Shown here piece by piece: positions 1 through 10,410 of a stretch of 64,000 nucleotides of DNA. Under the pieces are notes generated by a model, which was not told the DNA's origin, did no database searches, and was given only the letters and a program-made list of their open reading frames with translations. Origin of the DNA: Hymenopellis radicata (lineage: Eukaryota > Basidiomycota > Agaricomycetes > Agaricales > Physalacriaceae); contig JADNRX010000259.1 in NCBI GenBank assembly GCA_015501595.1, positions 1 through 64,000 on the forward strand. The letters are read 5' to 3'. Position 1 is the stretch's first letter. Each line of letters begins with the position of its first letter. The position numbers and the translations under genes were made by a program.

Positions 1-501
1 ACAGCCTCATCAGTGCCCGCCATAATCGTCCCCATCTCCTTCATCACTATCATCTGCAGGACCATCGCTTTCCCTGTAGCTTAACTTCTTGCTCATACCC
101 GATTCATCGTTATCGTTTATATAATGCAAAATCAGCGCCCTGTGAAGCGAGATCAACGCCCAGCCACCGGCGTCGAGGAGAGCGGTGTACTCACGTCACG
201 ATACACGCTTCAAGAAGTCTCAAACCTCCGACTCCAGCCCCACAATCGATGAACTCCGTGTCCCAGTCATCCCGAATGCGTAGACGTGCAAGAACAGGTA
301 GGCGGTCGCGTATGGCATCTGACCCGTCGTCGTGTTGCTCATGGCCGCGCCACGATAAAAGACGCCATTCCGAGTTGTCGTATGTATCCCATTCAAACTT
401 GCCTACGGAAGGCAGAACGAATGCGAGGCTACAAGGATTCCTGATTAGGTTTGCGAGAGAATATCCTCATGACGCCTCACTTGTCATTGAAAATGTCGCC
501 C
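1..501 (+). repeat. Inverted-repeat copy A (partner at 21841-22361)
   Basis: This segment matches the reverse complement of 21841-22361 over its whole length with scattered substitutions and small indels. The match stops abruptly at 501 on the inner side and may continue beyond the left window edge. It contains a shared TATA-like run near 110-125. It covers the last codons and the 3' flank of the small gene at 477-824. No terminal inverted repeats or target duplication are visible, so a segmental duplication is as likely as a mobile element. Confidence 0.85.
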
Positions 502-824
502 AAGAAGCGTAGCTTCCGTCCACGCTTTCCCCATATACCCGCAGAATCCTTGAATCGTTCCTTCCTGAACTCGAAAGCGCCTATCTTGCTCTTGTCCTTC
601 GCTCGTGAAAGCTTTGTTGGCTAAGGAACAGGAACAGATACGGGACCATGTCAGTCTCGAGCGAGAGAAAACAGAATTCAACTGACACTATCTTTGAAGG
701 CACTCCCAAAAAACTTCTCGTCATCTTTATCATAGAGCTTCCACACGACGCCGCCATCGGTAAGGTCAACAATCGTTCCTCCACCATCGTATTTCTTCTG
801 CTTGAAGCAATATGTCCTGGACAT
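477..824 (-). CDS. Small unrecognised protein, 93 aa, two exons
   Basis: I do not recognise this protein. Reading the minus strand, an ATG at 824 opens a 46-codon exon (824-687) beginning MSRTYCFKQKKYDGGGTIVD. A GT-AG intron (686-621, 66 nt) follows in phase 0, then a 48-codon exon (620-477) ends in GDIFNDK and a stop. The product is rich in K, R, D and G with no signal peptide or membrane segment. Its last codons lie inside the 500-bp repeat, and the other repeat copy also encodes GDIFND-E-stop in one frame at the end of the gene at 20913-21858. Upstream exons beyond 824 cannot be excluded. The exact phase match at the intron is the main support for a real gene. Confidence 0.4.
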
Positions 825-2346
825 CGTGAGCGGTGGAAAGATGAAAAGATAGAGCAAGGATAGCATCATTATAAAAGGCCGCTCGTTGTTTCATTTGACG
901 GAGAGCGCTCACGGCACGGCCACGGAGATTAGACGTGCAGTGTTGGCGTGCGTAAATCGTTCTTGATGCCTTGGCTCTCCTCTGTCAGAACCTCGGCCCA
1001 TAAACGTCATGGCTCACGTAGCCGAGCGCGCGACTCTGTTGAGTAGCGATAAATGTGAAACGATAGAAGCAGCTCCTTGCGTGCATTGCTTCGGCTGCAT
1101 AGATTGGACGAAGAACGCACATTCACATTCCAGAGCGGCAGGTTGAATACGAGTCCCAGCTAAGTTAAAAGAAAGGTAAGGTCTTCAACGTTACAGCTGA
1201 ATTAACGCCAAGTGTTAGACCAGATACATGAGTCCTCTGCGCGTTTCCAGGGTAAAACTACCAAAGAATCAGGCAAAGGACATGTACGGGAAACGCACCG
1301 AACAGTATACAGTATACAGTATATTGACGAAAGTAAACTAGAAATTAGTGTCCTGAATGTTCGTAGGATAGGCTTTGCGTCTTTTCGCCATTTTGAGTCA
1401 AGGGGTATCAGATCACAGAATCGGCCATATCGTCTCCAAAAGATTATGGCGACCATGATCATCATCTGAAAATGGCAATCGCCCCTTTCCACCGCTGGTG
1501 CCATAGTCTTTCCGTTCTCTACGCTTCGTTTTGGCTTCGTTCCGCCTCTTAAAGGCGGCGCCTACTGACCAGCAATGTCGTAGCGTAGAATAATCATTAT
1601 TATTGATACGAGCGGTGGTGGCAAGAAGGAAGCAACGCGACGCGCTCTTCGGTCATTTCCGTTGATCACGTGCAAAGTTGAAAATATCGCATTTTATTTC
1701 TACGTTGCTCACCACTCCACGGACATGTGTCATTACTCGTCCAATAATTGTTTAACTATGTTACATAAAATGTGTCTACTACAAATATTTATTGAAGACC
1801 TACGACAAAAGTTACACGAGGATTGACACTTTGCCTGTCTAAAAGTTTGAGCGTCCAAAGTAAACACAATCAAACAGACCAGACGTTTTGAGAAATTCAG
1901 TGATCGGATACCCCTTGTTTTGAGTCGTGATGGTTTCAATTCAAAACAAAAGTCGCGGGGGTCACGAGACCGGCGATGTAGTCCGATTCCTTTCGGCGTC
2001 GGGCTATCTTACAAAGTTACATACTTCGTTTCGGACCATCACCTCCCGACGCTTATTCTAGCCTGTCCAACGCATGGCGATCTTGTGGACCCGCTGACAA
2101 GGAAACAAACTGTCATCCCGATGGATATGCGGCAGATTTAGCGCGGAAAGCGAGCACCTTGGCCGAAGATCTATCCACGCCGCAGTCTGCCGCAGTACAA
2201 GAATAGCTGTTCACATCCAGGCAGCACCGAGTAGACTTTGACATAAAGCACACATTCACGCCGCACCCCGCCGCTGTTCACTCGCTTCTCCCCACCACGT
2301 ATAATACCCCCGGTCTCTGTCTGCCCCCCGTTTCCTCCCAATCCCC
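825..2346. other. Intergenic, no recognisable gene
   Basis: I see no convincing coding exon here. Short open frames exist on both strands but have no family resemblance and no supporting splice signals. A short tandem of the sequence cagtata occurs near 1300-1322. The last 150 bases are C-rich and pyrimidine-rich directly before the ATG at 2347, as expected for a fungal promoter and 5' leader. Confidence 0.5.
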
Positions 2347-5300
2347 ATGATCATGTCGCCCAAGGTTGACGACACACGCGCTCCTCCTCCTCCTCCTGCG
2401 TACGACAGTGCTTATGAAGCACCCCAGCCCCTTGCGAGCCCGTCAACCTCTAGCCCCACGACGGCGTCACATCCCGAGACACTCGTAGGCACGCACCTTC
2501 CCACCATTATCTTCGCCATCCCATTCCCCACGCCCATTCGCTCCCACAAGCAGCCGACTTCACCTTACTTGCTCTACACGCTTCCACGCGCTCCGTACGA
2601 AAAGCCCGGACGGGATGCGTATGGCAGGAAGGGCAAGGAAGGAATGGTGAAGAAGGCGGAGAGGAAATGGCAGGAGGAGATTGCGCAAGGCGAAAGGATT
2701 CGGTTAGGACAGGAACCTGACGCGGGGCGATGGAAACGGTTTAAAGGCAAAGCCGTTGGTGTAAGTTCAATATCCAAGTGAAGCTCACAGACTGACGGCC
2801 ATGCGTAGATCGCCGACGGCGTTATACATTATCTGCCCAACTCGAGGATAGAAGCCCTTGGACGCGTTCCTCCGAAAAAGAAACTCGGTCATGTATGGAG
2901 TCCTGTGGTTTGAGTATTTCTTCGCATTGATCCAAACTTTATTTAGCTCACAGTTCTCTATCCTGCTGATGCGACTGGGCCGGAAGGAGCCCCAGTTACG
3001 CCAGAATTCGTGCAGTTCAATATGAATGCCGTGCTCAAGAAGACGCAGAAGAGGGCGACAGTTAATGCGGTTGGGTATGTTGTACCTCGCTCCCCGAGAC
3101 CTGCCATTACTTAGAGTCGTTTCAGTAGCCGGATCCAGCTCCAGCTCTACCCCGGGTGCCAGCTGTGATCTGCCTATTTCGGTAGGCGACTTGTGACGCC
3201 GTGTGACCACCTCGCTCTCTTTCCGTTCGCGATTGCCGCGCATCGACCGCGCACGGATACACACCATATATCTACTCTATCTACTCTATCCTACACTCCA
3301 CACTCTTTTTTTATATTTTTAATGGGTTCTCGGTCTTTACACGCGTCCTGGGATGATGATGACCGAAGGGTGCTCGTTGACTTCTTGCATGGGAGGAAAG
3401 CCGAGATTGGGGAAGGCGGGAACTGGACACCCACTACGTTGACGGCGGCAGAGAGTCATATGGCTGCTACAACGACTCCTGCAGCGGGAGGGCCCAAAAC
3501 CTCAGGTGCCATCAAGACACAGTGGAACTCGGTACGTACATCATTGATCTTCAGGTTTATCTCGTTGACCCCTTCACAGCTCAAGAGAACCCACGAAGCG
3601 ATACGTCAGATGAAGGAGAAGACATACCCAGGTGCCTCTGGCCTTACTTGGAGTGATGACAAGGGCTTTGACATCACGCCGGCCATGTCCACCATTTGGA
3701 GCAACTTCCTCAAGGCGCACAAGATTTTCAAGCCGTTTCGCAATGCGGGTTGGCCACTCTGGACCAAAATAGATGAAATCGTACCAGATCGGGCGAAGGG
3801 ACTGCACGTTTTCAATGCCGCCAGCTCGCAGACGACGGACGCGTCATCCCAGGACAGCCAAAGCACCCAGAACACGAACACCTCTTCCCAGGTCACCGAC
3901 TCTCAATCATCACAGTCGGATACCCCAGCAGAGGGTACACAGTCTCTCTCGCAATCTCCGTCGCGTTCGCGTTCACGCTCATTGTCGCCGACCCGTGATG
4001 ACTTTCGAGACGATGTTAACCAGGTAATTCTGTTGCATTGGAACTTGGAACCTCTGCTTACGGGTACTAGACCTCATCGGCCCAACCTTCTCAGCCCATT
4101 GCATCACCAGCGACCAGTAGCTCTCAGAGCCTTGGAAAACGTGGGTCAGCCAGTGACTTTGAGACTCCGAGCTCGAAGAGAGGCAAACTCACCGGTCCCG
4201 AGGCAATCTTCAGTGTCAGCCAGTCTGTGTATTCTATCTCAGATGCACTTCGGGATGTCTTTGCACCGAAAGGTGATGCATCTCCTCAGCGCAAGGCGGC
4301 TGCCCAGAAGCTGCTCCAGGAGGCGGATGAGCTGGAGCTTGATGACGACGAGAAGGTTGCGCTTCATATCCTTTTCACCCAGAATGTTAATGCCGCTGAT
4401 GCATACCGCACGGCCCCAGCTGGTACCATGCGCAATGCAGTTGCTCGTGAGCTGCTCAGGAAGGACCGTGGCTTCTAGATACCCATAGAACTCTTTCCAT
4501 TCGTTTATATCATATAGCAAATTTTAATCAAGACTTGCGCTACTCATATTACCATCCATATCTTCGTCCTCGTCCATCTCACCTCGAGCGGCTCTCTCTG
4601 CCAGCTCTCGCTGATAATCCTCCCACATACTCTGAGCAATCCTATCCCTTTTATTCTCTGCTCGCCGCTTTTCTGCACGGGAAGGCTTCTCAATGGTATT
4701 GAGTGATCCTAAGTTGATATTATTGCCTCGGCGTCCTGGTTGAATATCAAAACAATCATCCTCCAGATACTTGTCGACATCGTATGGGTCATGAGTGAGA
4801 ATAAAGTTATGCAGTGCAGCAAGTGCAGGTGGGATGCGCGCCTGATCTTCCATCGACATGTGTGGCGGACGTGACAAAATTGCCCATCGTTTCTTGACAA
4901 CACCAAAGATGCGTTCAACAACATTTCGTGCCATCGCATGTCGTAAGTTGTACAGTTCTTTGGCATTTGCAGGTCTACAGTCCAGTGAATTAATCAATAA
5001 AAAAAGAATAACGGACACATACCGTGTATTAGCACGACCCCATTCAGCAAGATGATAGCGAACATTCCGATATGGAACAAGTAGCGTATCACATATACCA
5101 AATCCCGCATCAGCGAGGTACACCTTTCCATTGGGAACGGGTAAGTCTTGGAGGCGCGCTTTGGTATACATCGTCGAGTCCGCCGCACAGCCATCCCAAC
5201 CACTGATAAAGAAGAGGAACCGCATGCTCATAGACACAATCGCCAAGCAGTTCTGGGTGACTCCGCCCTTGCGATCTCGTGCGAGTTGGCGGTCAAGAGC

Positions 5301-6594
5301 GGATGGACAACAATTGATATGAGTGCCATCGATCGCACCAAGAACATCTTTGAACCACGGAAACCACTTCCTGTTGGTAGAGATCTCTGTTGGAGTAGGA
5401 TCATCGGCTGTCGGTGGTCGTACATGTCGGTTGTAGAACGTGGGAGATGAGACGGCCTCCAAGATCTTCTTGAAGTGGCTGAATCCATGAATCAGTTGTA
5501 GTCAGAAAACGCGGAGAATACTAACGCGGAAATAGTGCCTGCAGTGTGTTGGAAGCGCTCCCCAACATGCTCTGTTGATAGACCAGTAACACACATATAT
5601 AGAAAGATGGCAGCAGATTCGTCCAGCGTGATGTTCCGAGTGTCCTCCAACCCAAGAAGACGTAGCTCGATGATGAAGGCTAGAAAGACATGAAGCCTCA
5701 TTCCTAGCTCTGTATGAATGCGATCCGGGTGCCCATCCTTTAATTCCTGTACCCATTCATCTCCCTTCATGCGCGACGTGTGGTAGTCTTGCTTCCAGTA
5801 ATATGGCGTAATATACTTCATCAATGCCTGGACCACGGACTGAATCACATGGATAACAATTATCGACACCCACTTTCTGACTTCTTCCGGGTCATTGGGA
5901 CGTGGCGGCATGATGGAAAACACGAAGAAAGAGGCTATGATTACTATCTGATCTACGCGGAATCACGCTCTCGTCACGCCTACCGAAATAGGCAGATCAC
6001 AGCTGGCACCCGGGGTAGAGCTGGAGCTGGATCCGGCTACTGAAACGACTCTTACACATGTGTATCTAGTTCTGCATGTCTCCTTCCAGTTACTGCTATG
6101 ATGTTCGTTTCACTCTGCCTTTCTCCAAAATCTGACATCCCAATAGAGATCTATTTGTCGTCGTTCCTATATTCCTCTTCGAAATGAACTTGGTGCGTTC
6201 CCAACATTGCACATTCTTCTTTACGCTGACTGCTACCAAGGCATACTTCTCGACCCAAGTATCAGGTCGCTCGAAAGTTGCCGCCATCACGGGTTCCAAG
6301 GATTCGAGCATATCATGTTCGCCAACTTATGACCTCGACGCAGTGACAGTTCTCCTCCAATCGACGTGCCATCACCTCTCCCCTCGGCATTTCACCACTG
6401 TGCCTGGTAGCCACCCGGGCGCACCAGTCAGCAGAGAACAGTTGTTGGATGCGGCAGATGCTATCATTGCAACGTTCAGGCAGCACGCGATTGACGAAGT
6501 CGCAAGCCGGCACATATTGGACAGGGAAAAGATTGCTGATGATTTGAAGAGGTGTTGTCGCAAGGCGGGGAAAGAGTATGTATCAAGAGCGTAA
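2347..6594 (+). CDS. Conserved fungal protein gene with a transposon in an intron
   Basis: Joined exons 2347-2760, 2809-2892, 2947-3074, 6147-6192 and 6241-6594 encode about 341 residues with consistent phase at every junction. From memory it belongs to a widespread but uncharacterised fungal family with a KxxRKWQEE-type motif in the first third (here KAERKWQEEI), a TVLYPADATGPEG segment, a hydrophobic stretch (DLFVVVPIFLFEMNL) and a C-terminal motif near GAPVSREQLLDAADAI. The N-terminus is Pro-rich and of low complexity. Intron 4 (3075-6143/6146) contains the whole Harbinger element at 3114-6051, so the intron is about 3.1 kb instead of about 130 bp. Comparison with the remembered family suggests a micro-exon of about eight residues may be missing before 6147. 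Whether the gene still splices correctly is unknown; all coding exons are open. Confidence 0.7.
3111..3113. other. Target-site duplication TTA, left
   Basis: TTA directly precedes the left terminal inverted repeat and is repeated directly after the right one (6052-6054). A 3-bp TTA/TAA duplication is characteristic of PIF/Harbinger transposons. Confidence 0.9.
3114..3188 (+). repeat. Harbinger left terminal inverted repeat, 75 bp
   Basis: It begins GAGTCGTTTCAGTAGC and ends GGTAGGCG. It is identical to the reverse complement of 5977-6051. Confidence 0.93.
3322..4478 (+). CDS. Harbinger Myb/SANT-like DNA-binding protein, 353 aa
   Basis: Exons 3322-3531, 3580-4023 and 4071-4478 give 353 residues with clean phases. 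The first 110 residues resemble the Myb/SANT-like domain (Myb_DNA-bind_3) of Harbinger accessory proteins, with spaced tryptophans (SWDDDD, TQWNSLKRTHEAI, GLTWSDDKGF, SAIWSNF-like, GWPLWTKIDEIV). A Ser/Thr/Gln-rich linker with an SRSRSRS run follows, then an acidic C-terminus. In this superfamily the accessory protein binds the transposon ends and brings the transposase to the nucleus. The gene converges on the transposase gene with 45 bp between stop codons. The start is the first ATG after a T-rich leader. Confidence 0.85.
4524..5911 (-). CDS. Harbinger transposase (DDE_Tnp_4), 430 aa
   Basis: Exons 5911-5526, 5478-5023 and 4974-4524 on the minus strand join in phase to 430 residues. The catalytic core is visible: first Asp in GAIDGTHI, second Asp in VYLADAGFG, and the Glu in ARNVVERIFGVVKKRW. 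This is the DDE_Tnp_4 pattern of PIF/Harbinger transposases. The N-terminal exon carries a helical region ending in FLYMCVTGLSTEHVGERF, typical of the helix-turn-helix part. No stop or frameshift interrupts the joined frame. The enzyme would excise and reinsert the element between the 75-bp inverted repeats. Confidence 0.93.
5977..6051 (-). repeat. Harbinger right terminal inverted repeat, 75 bp
   Basis: Exact reverse complement of 3114-3188, followed by the TTA target duplication at 6052-6054. Confidence 0.93.
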
Positions 6595-6693
6595 AGTAGA
6601 TGTAGTACAATGTTTCTTTCATTTTCGTCTTTACTGTATTTCTTCCTGACTGTATTCTTATGATCACGTAAATCGATCTCGGCTCCAGAGCCT

Positions 6694-7749
6694 CTAGCTA
6701 GTCCAAGTAAGGCTAAAGTAGTAAGGCAGCTCTTCCCAGAGCTCGTCATACTGGCCATCTTCGTATAGCTCCCACTCCACAAAGCAGTTACGACAAATTT
6801 GTCCTTTCTCCACCACTTGGGAATTTTTGAGCGCTACGCTCCCTATACTCTGATGGGGCATAGGCTCTATGAACAAGTTTGTCGCTGAGCTCGCATTCCG
6901 TACGAGATCCTGCATGGCCGTCCAGCGCGTTTGGCGACATTCATAAATGGGACAATGCTCCAGGGCCTGATCCAGCGGCCAACTCCATGCGCGCGCGAGC
7001 ACTTGCTCAGTGATACGTGCCCGACCCACGATAACACGTCGGTCGTCGTCTGGGGCGAGGATGTGGTTGTAGAGGACGTACTCCATTGGGTGGATCGTGG
7101 TGGCGAGATAAAAAGCCGCGGGCATGATGGCGGGCACGTCATTTTCGCGCGCCATCTGGATGGCGTGTATCGCATGAACGCGGTTTCGGAGGCAATCCTT
7201 AGGAAGGAGATGATGAGAGACGTCAAGATAGTAACGTTGGGTTGGATAAATCTTTTCGAGATGAGCGATCACATCTGCGCGCAGCTTTGGGCAGATGTAT
7301 TTTGTTGCCATGCGGAGCATAGCTGCTAGCTGAGTGAACGGCGTACGCTCTTTTTCAGGGACAAAATACCTGAGAAAGATATTTATATTTGAATGAAAAA
7401 AGAAACCTTGAGCGTACCCAATATCGTACACGGCATGCAGAAAATGGTCCAGATCCTCAGCCGAATCCGTGACTGGGAGATTGGTACAAGCGCGTCCATC
7501 CGAGGCGGAAGGCTTGGCCAGTTTGAACATGTCGTCGAAGAACTCGGAGTGTCTGGCCAGAAAACCGAGATGGACTCTGAACCCAATCTTTGACGGCCCC
7601 TCCGAGTCGCCAGCGCTGATCAAAATGATATTGCCATCTTCGAACCAAAAGTCCGGGCTTCCGGTAAAGGTGTGCTCAGGCTCTGCGCTGTTTGGTCGTG
7701 CCCGCTTTGCTGGCCTTGAGGTTGCCTCCGATGACTGAGCTTGGGCCAT
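6694..7749 (-). CDS. BTB/POZ domain protein, about 335 aa
   Basis: The minus-strand frame encodes a mushroom-type BTB/POZ protein. A basic N-terminus (SRPAKRARPN) precedes FWFEDGNIILISA and FRVHLGFLARHSEFFDDMF, the classic BTB start where a hydrophobic strand is followed by the H-x3-L-x2-hS-x2-F motif. A 48-nt GT-AG intron (7417-7370) interrupts the domain in phase 2 and is open, so it looks coding in the raw frame. The C-terminal half has C-x2-C (ICRNC) near the end. ATG 7749 (MAQAQ) is preferred because the paralogue at 22548-23645 begins MAEPQ at the same distance from the domain. BTB proteins are usually adaptors for cullin-3 ubiquitin ligases or transcriptional complexes; no partner domain is present here, so the role is unknown. 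Confidence 0.85.
   Translation of the reverse strand: MAQAQSSEATSRPAKRARPNSAEPEHTFTGSPDFWFEDGNIILISAGDSEGPSKIGFRVHLGFLARHSEFFDDMFKLAKPSASDGRACTNLPVTDSAEDLDHFLHAVYDIGYAQGFFFHSNINIFLRYFVPEKERTPFTQLAAMLRMATKYICPKLRADVIAHLEKIYPTQRYYLDVSHHLLPKDCLRNRVHAIHAIQMARENDVPAIMPAAFYLATTIHPMEYVLYNHILAPDDDRRVIVGRARITEQVLARAWSWPLDQALEHCPIYECRQTRWTAMQDLVRNASSATNLFIEPMPHQSIGSVALKNSQVVEKGQICRNCFVEWELYEDGQYDELWEELPYYFSLTWTS
7370..7417 (-). other. 48-nt in-frame intron of the BTB gene
   Basis: Donor GTACGC and acceptor CTCAG bracket a stretch without stop codons. Its removal gives a YDIGYFVPEKERTPF junction that aligns with YTPLFFIPGKRTPY in the paralogue, where a 54-nt intron sits at the same site. Confidence 0.75.
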
Positions 7750-8003
7750 GTTGATGGGCGAAAGGAAGATCGATTTCATCCCGTGACCGCTGAGCATAAC
7801 GTAACAACAACGCGTCTTGCTCGCGAGATCAACGCGCAAGCCGAGACCATGTGCATAAGAAACCCCAAGACCATCGTCTTACTCAACGAAACGAGCATCT
7901 TCATCAAACGTTGTAAGTTACTTGCAGCAGAGTTCGGCACAAGTCGGCATGGCGGCAAACCCAGAGTGACACGTGAGTTCTGGTTGGTTCCTGGTTTGGT
8001 AAC

Positions 8004-9860
8004 TTGCTTCTGAATGCTACACTAGTTAAACGTTTCCTGGAACATGCCTTTCTGTGGGTATATTCACTGTTTCATTCTCTGGCCTTTCTGAAGCCGCCTC
8101 TAGCCCTTGAGAATACGTGGACCGCATGCGAGGGAGCCACAAAATGCCCATGTCCGAACCATTTCCCCCCTACGTTGCGCCTTGAATCCGTGTTTCGCGA
8201 TCCCATTGACGATGATCACCTCGCCATCGGCAATTACTGTTCGACCAGCGACGATGAGGACATTATCGGCCGGAGCATACCCACCCTACGGGCACAGATT
8301 CAGACGACAGAAGTCGCGTCACAAAAGCTCACGCAGCTCCGGAACGCCCTCCGCCTGGAATTGGACAAGGTGGAGGGGGGATTAGACCGCCTGCGCGAGC
8401 ATCATGGCACGCTGTCGCTTGCGCTCCGTCGCCGGGGCAGAATCATGGCGCCAATAACACGACTTCCCTCCGAAATCCTAACCGAAATCCTTTGGATAAC
8501 GAGTTTATTATGGTTTTCAGACGAACCTCAAGCGATCACAATGGACGATGATGATGAGCTTCAAGCATTTCAGCTTGTCTGCCAACGATGGAGGCGTGTC
8601 GTACTCCAATCGCCAAAGCTTTGGTCACGAATTTGCATCTACCCCCGAGGTTCCCACTTCCAAACTGTCAATTCACGCGAAGGCTGGAGCCTCACCCGCC
8701 GTATAGACCACAGTGCTCGCGCCGAGCTGGATGTCCGAATATGCTCTTTCGGTGAACGGCCACTTCCCCCGTTGCTTGTGACCCTACTCGAACAAATCTG
8801 TTCCCGTATCAGATCCCTGTCGCTCTCCTTGTCCCCATCAGAGATTCTTAGCCTCTCCCCTCTTCGCGACTCTTTCAATTTGTTGCGTTATCTCGATGTA
8901 GGCGACGACGAACTGTTCGATTCAAATCTTCCGCCCATGAAGTTGTTCGACAAAGCGCCCAAGTTAGTGGTCTACAGCACGCTTGACCTAGCAAATGGTG
9001 ACTGGCTTGGAATTCCTTGGTCCCAAATCATCCGTCATTCCCATGGATATGCTAGAATCCACGCCGTCTTGGAGGCGCTCGAGGCCGCAAATAATCTCCA
9101 AGACGGTACGTTCACCATGAGTTATGGATCTCTGGAACCCCTGCGCGTTGGTCTGGATCCAATCGTGTGCACTCGTCTCACCTACTTAACCGTCTATATG
9201 CCAGACGGTGACGAGGTTGACCAAAATGCACACCCTCTTCGCCAGCTGTTTCAACAGTGTTCCTTTCCCGCATTGGTTCGACTATTCGTGTCTACAGGCG
9301 GTGATGTCCCCCCAGATTTCGAGCATGACACAATAGAGACGTTTCACGCTCTCCTGCTTTGTCTCCAGCGCTCGCGGAGTCCTCTCTCCGTATTGTCGTA
9401 TAACCATGCGCCGCTCGCACCTGCGGATGTCGATGCATTTTTCCGGTCAGCTCCTACCATATCTCACGTCGAGTTCACATGCGTTTCATCCGGTCTCAGC
9501 GACGCAGCGTTCCAAAGCCTCCATGTCCAGCCGGGCCAAGTCGATATCTGCGCTCCCCGGTTAGAATCCGTCCTTTTGCACGGGGAACTGGAATTCGACG
9601 TTGTCAATTTTGCAACGATGGTGAAAAGTCGTCGGGATGTCACACCGCTATGTTCAGTTGACTTGCACTGGCATATAGTAACAGGCGGGCCGAATTGGGG
9701 GGATGTTGATCCAGTAAAGACACGTCGTTGGACATCGGAAGGCGCTATTCTAGCAGATGGGCTGAAGGGTTACGCAGAACGGGGAATGGACCTCGGTATC
9801 TGCACAAAGACTCCGAGGTGCGGGGTACTACTCAAGAGCCGAGCCTACTACCCAATGTGA
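8004..9860 (+). CDS. F-box domain protein (Agaricomycete type)
   Basis: An open frame runs from 8004 to the stop at 9860. The first in-frame ATG is at 8445, but a coiled-coil segment typical of mushroom F-box proteins (TEVASQKLTQLRNALRLELD) lies upstream, so the true start probably sits in a 5' exon I could not place. The F-box is at ITRLPSEILTEILWI followed by FQLVCQRWRRVVLQSPKLWS. The rest is Leu-rich and repeat-like without a named domain, as usual for this family. F-box proteins bring substrates to SCF ubiquitin ligases through Skp1; the substrate is unknown. Confidence 0.85.
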   Translation: MLLNATLVKRFLEHAFLWVYSLFHSLAFLKPPLALENTWTACEGATKCPCPNHFPPTLRLESVFRDPIDDDHLAIGNYCSTSDDEDIIGRSIPTLRAQIQTTEVASQKLTQLRNALRLELDKVEGGLDRLREHHGTLSLALRRRGRIMAPITRLPSEILTEILWITSLLWFSDEPQAITMDDDDELQAFQLVCQRWRRVVLQSPKLWSRICIYPRGSHFQTVNSREGWSLTRRIDHSARAELDVRICSFGERPLPPLLVTLLEQICSRIRSLSLSLSPSEILSLSPLRDSFNLLRYLDVGDDELFDSNLPPMKLFDKAPKLVVYSTLDLANGDWLGIPWSQIIRHSHGYARIHAVLEALEAANNLQDGTFTMSYGSLEPLRVGLDPIVCTRLTYLTVYMPDGDEVDQNAHPLRQLFQQCSFPALVRLFVSTGGDVPPDFEHDTIETFHALLLCLQRSRSPLSVLSYNHAPLAPADVDAFFRSAPTISHVEFTCVSSGLSDAAFQSLHVQPGQVDICAPRLESVLLHGELEFDVVNFATMVKSRRDVTPLCSVDLHWHIVTGGPNWGDVDPVKTRRWTSEGAILADGLKGYAERGMDLGICTKTPRCGVLLKSRAYYPM

Positions 9861-10029
9861 TCTTTCATAAATAATCGTACGGTGGTACAGACTTGTATAC
9901 TTACAATGATGGACACCGACCGAAACTGTGTTACTTTCATCTTTATCAGTTGCATACGGTCAACCACCTCGCGCATGTGAAGCTTCGTTGCAGACACCAA
10001 TGACGAAACTGCAAAACATTATTCGACGC
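9861..10029. other. Intergenic between F-box gene and esterase relic
   Basis: This is the 3' flank of the F-box gene. Nothing recognisable. Confidence 0.4.
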
Positions 10030-10410
10030 TAGCGTGTACGACGTCCGTCCACCTATGAAAGGAGTTCAGCGCGAGGTGTCCAGGCGACTTCTCTAAGCTT
10101 GCCGCCAGGATTAAGATCAGAAACATCGAACAAAGTGAATGTAGAAATCCATCATTTGACTAGCGAATTCGGCTTCTTCGGGGAGCAGGAAGTGTTGGGC
10201 CTAACAAGAGAGGCAATTCAGATGCATGCGCGACTTGAAGGCGCCAATCAGAATTGATGCGGTGGCGTATACATTGGCAACACATGGGAGAGGACATACC
10301 GCCGAAGGCCTGATTGTTCCCTGGGATGAACTCGCGAAAGTAGTATCCCCATACGCGCTGCAATCCAGCGGCGTGTTCAAAGAACACTCGTTAGATCTGA
10401 GTGGGCGCGA
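10030..10410 (-). pseudogene. Carboxylesterase (type B) C-terminal relic
   Basis: On the minus strand an exon reading FFEHAAGLQRVWGYYFREF is followed by a plausible intron (GTATGT to TTCAAG). The next piece reads VAHASELPLLLGPTLPAPEE then FASQMMDFYI, and one frame later DVSDLNPGGKL. These match the C-terminal part of type-B carboxylesterases, where an H-A-S/A-E-L-P motif carries the catalytic His and an N-D-L-N-P-G motif follows. The frame changes between FYIHF and SDLNPG and there is a stop upstream of the first piece, so this is a relic. Weak similarity may continue up to about 10800 but I could not assign it. Confidence 0.5.

Larger units (their letters stand above)
3114..6051. mobile_element. 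Complete PIF/Harbinger DNA transposon (2938 bp)
   Basis: The element is bounded by identical 75-bp terminal inverted repeats (3114-3188 and 5977-6051) and by a TTA target duplication. Inside are two convergent genes: a Myb/SANT-like protein on plus (3322-4478) and a DDE transposase on minus (4524-5911), which is the standard Harbinger two-gene layout. Both genes translate without interruption after removing short GT-AG introns. Perfect inverted repeats, an intact target duplication and intact genes together suggest a young, possibly still autonomous copy. It sits in an intron of the gene at 2347-6594. Confidence 0.93.

Noticed and set aside
7370..7417. In-frame segment GYAQGFFFHSNINIFL as part of the BTB protein
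   Set aside because: It has clean splice signals and is absent in the aligned paralogue, so it is treated as an intron.
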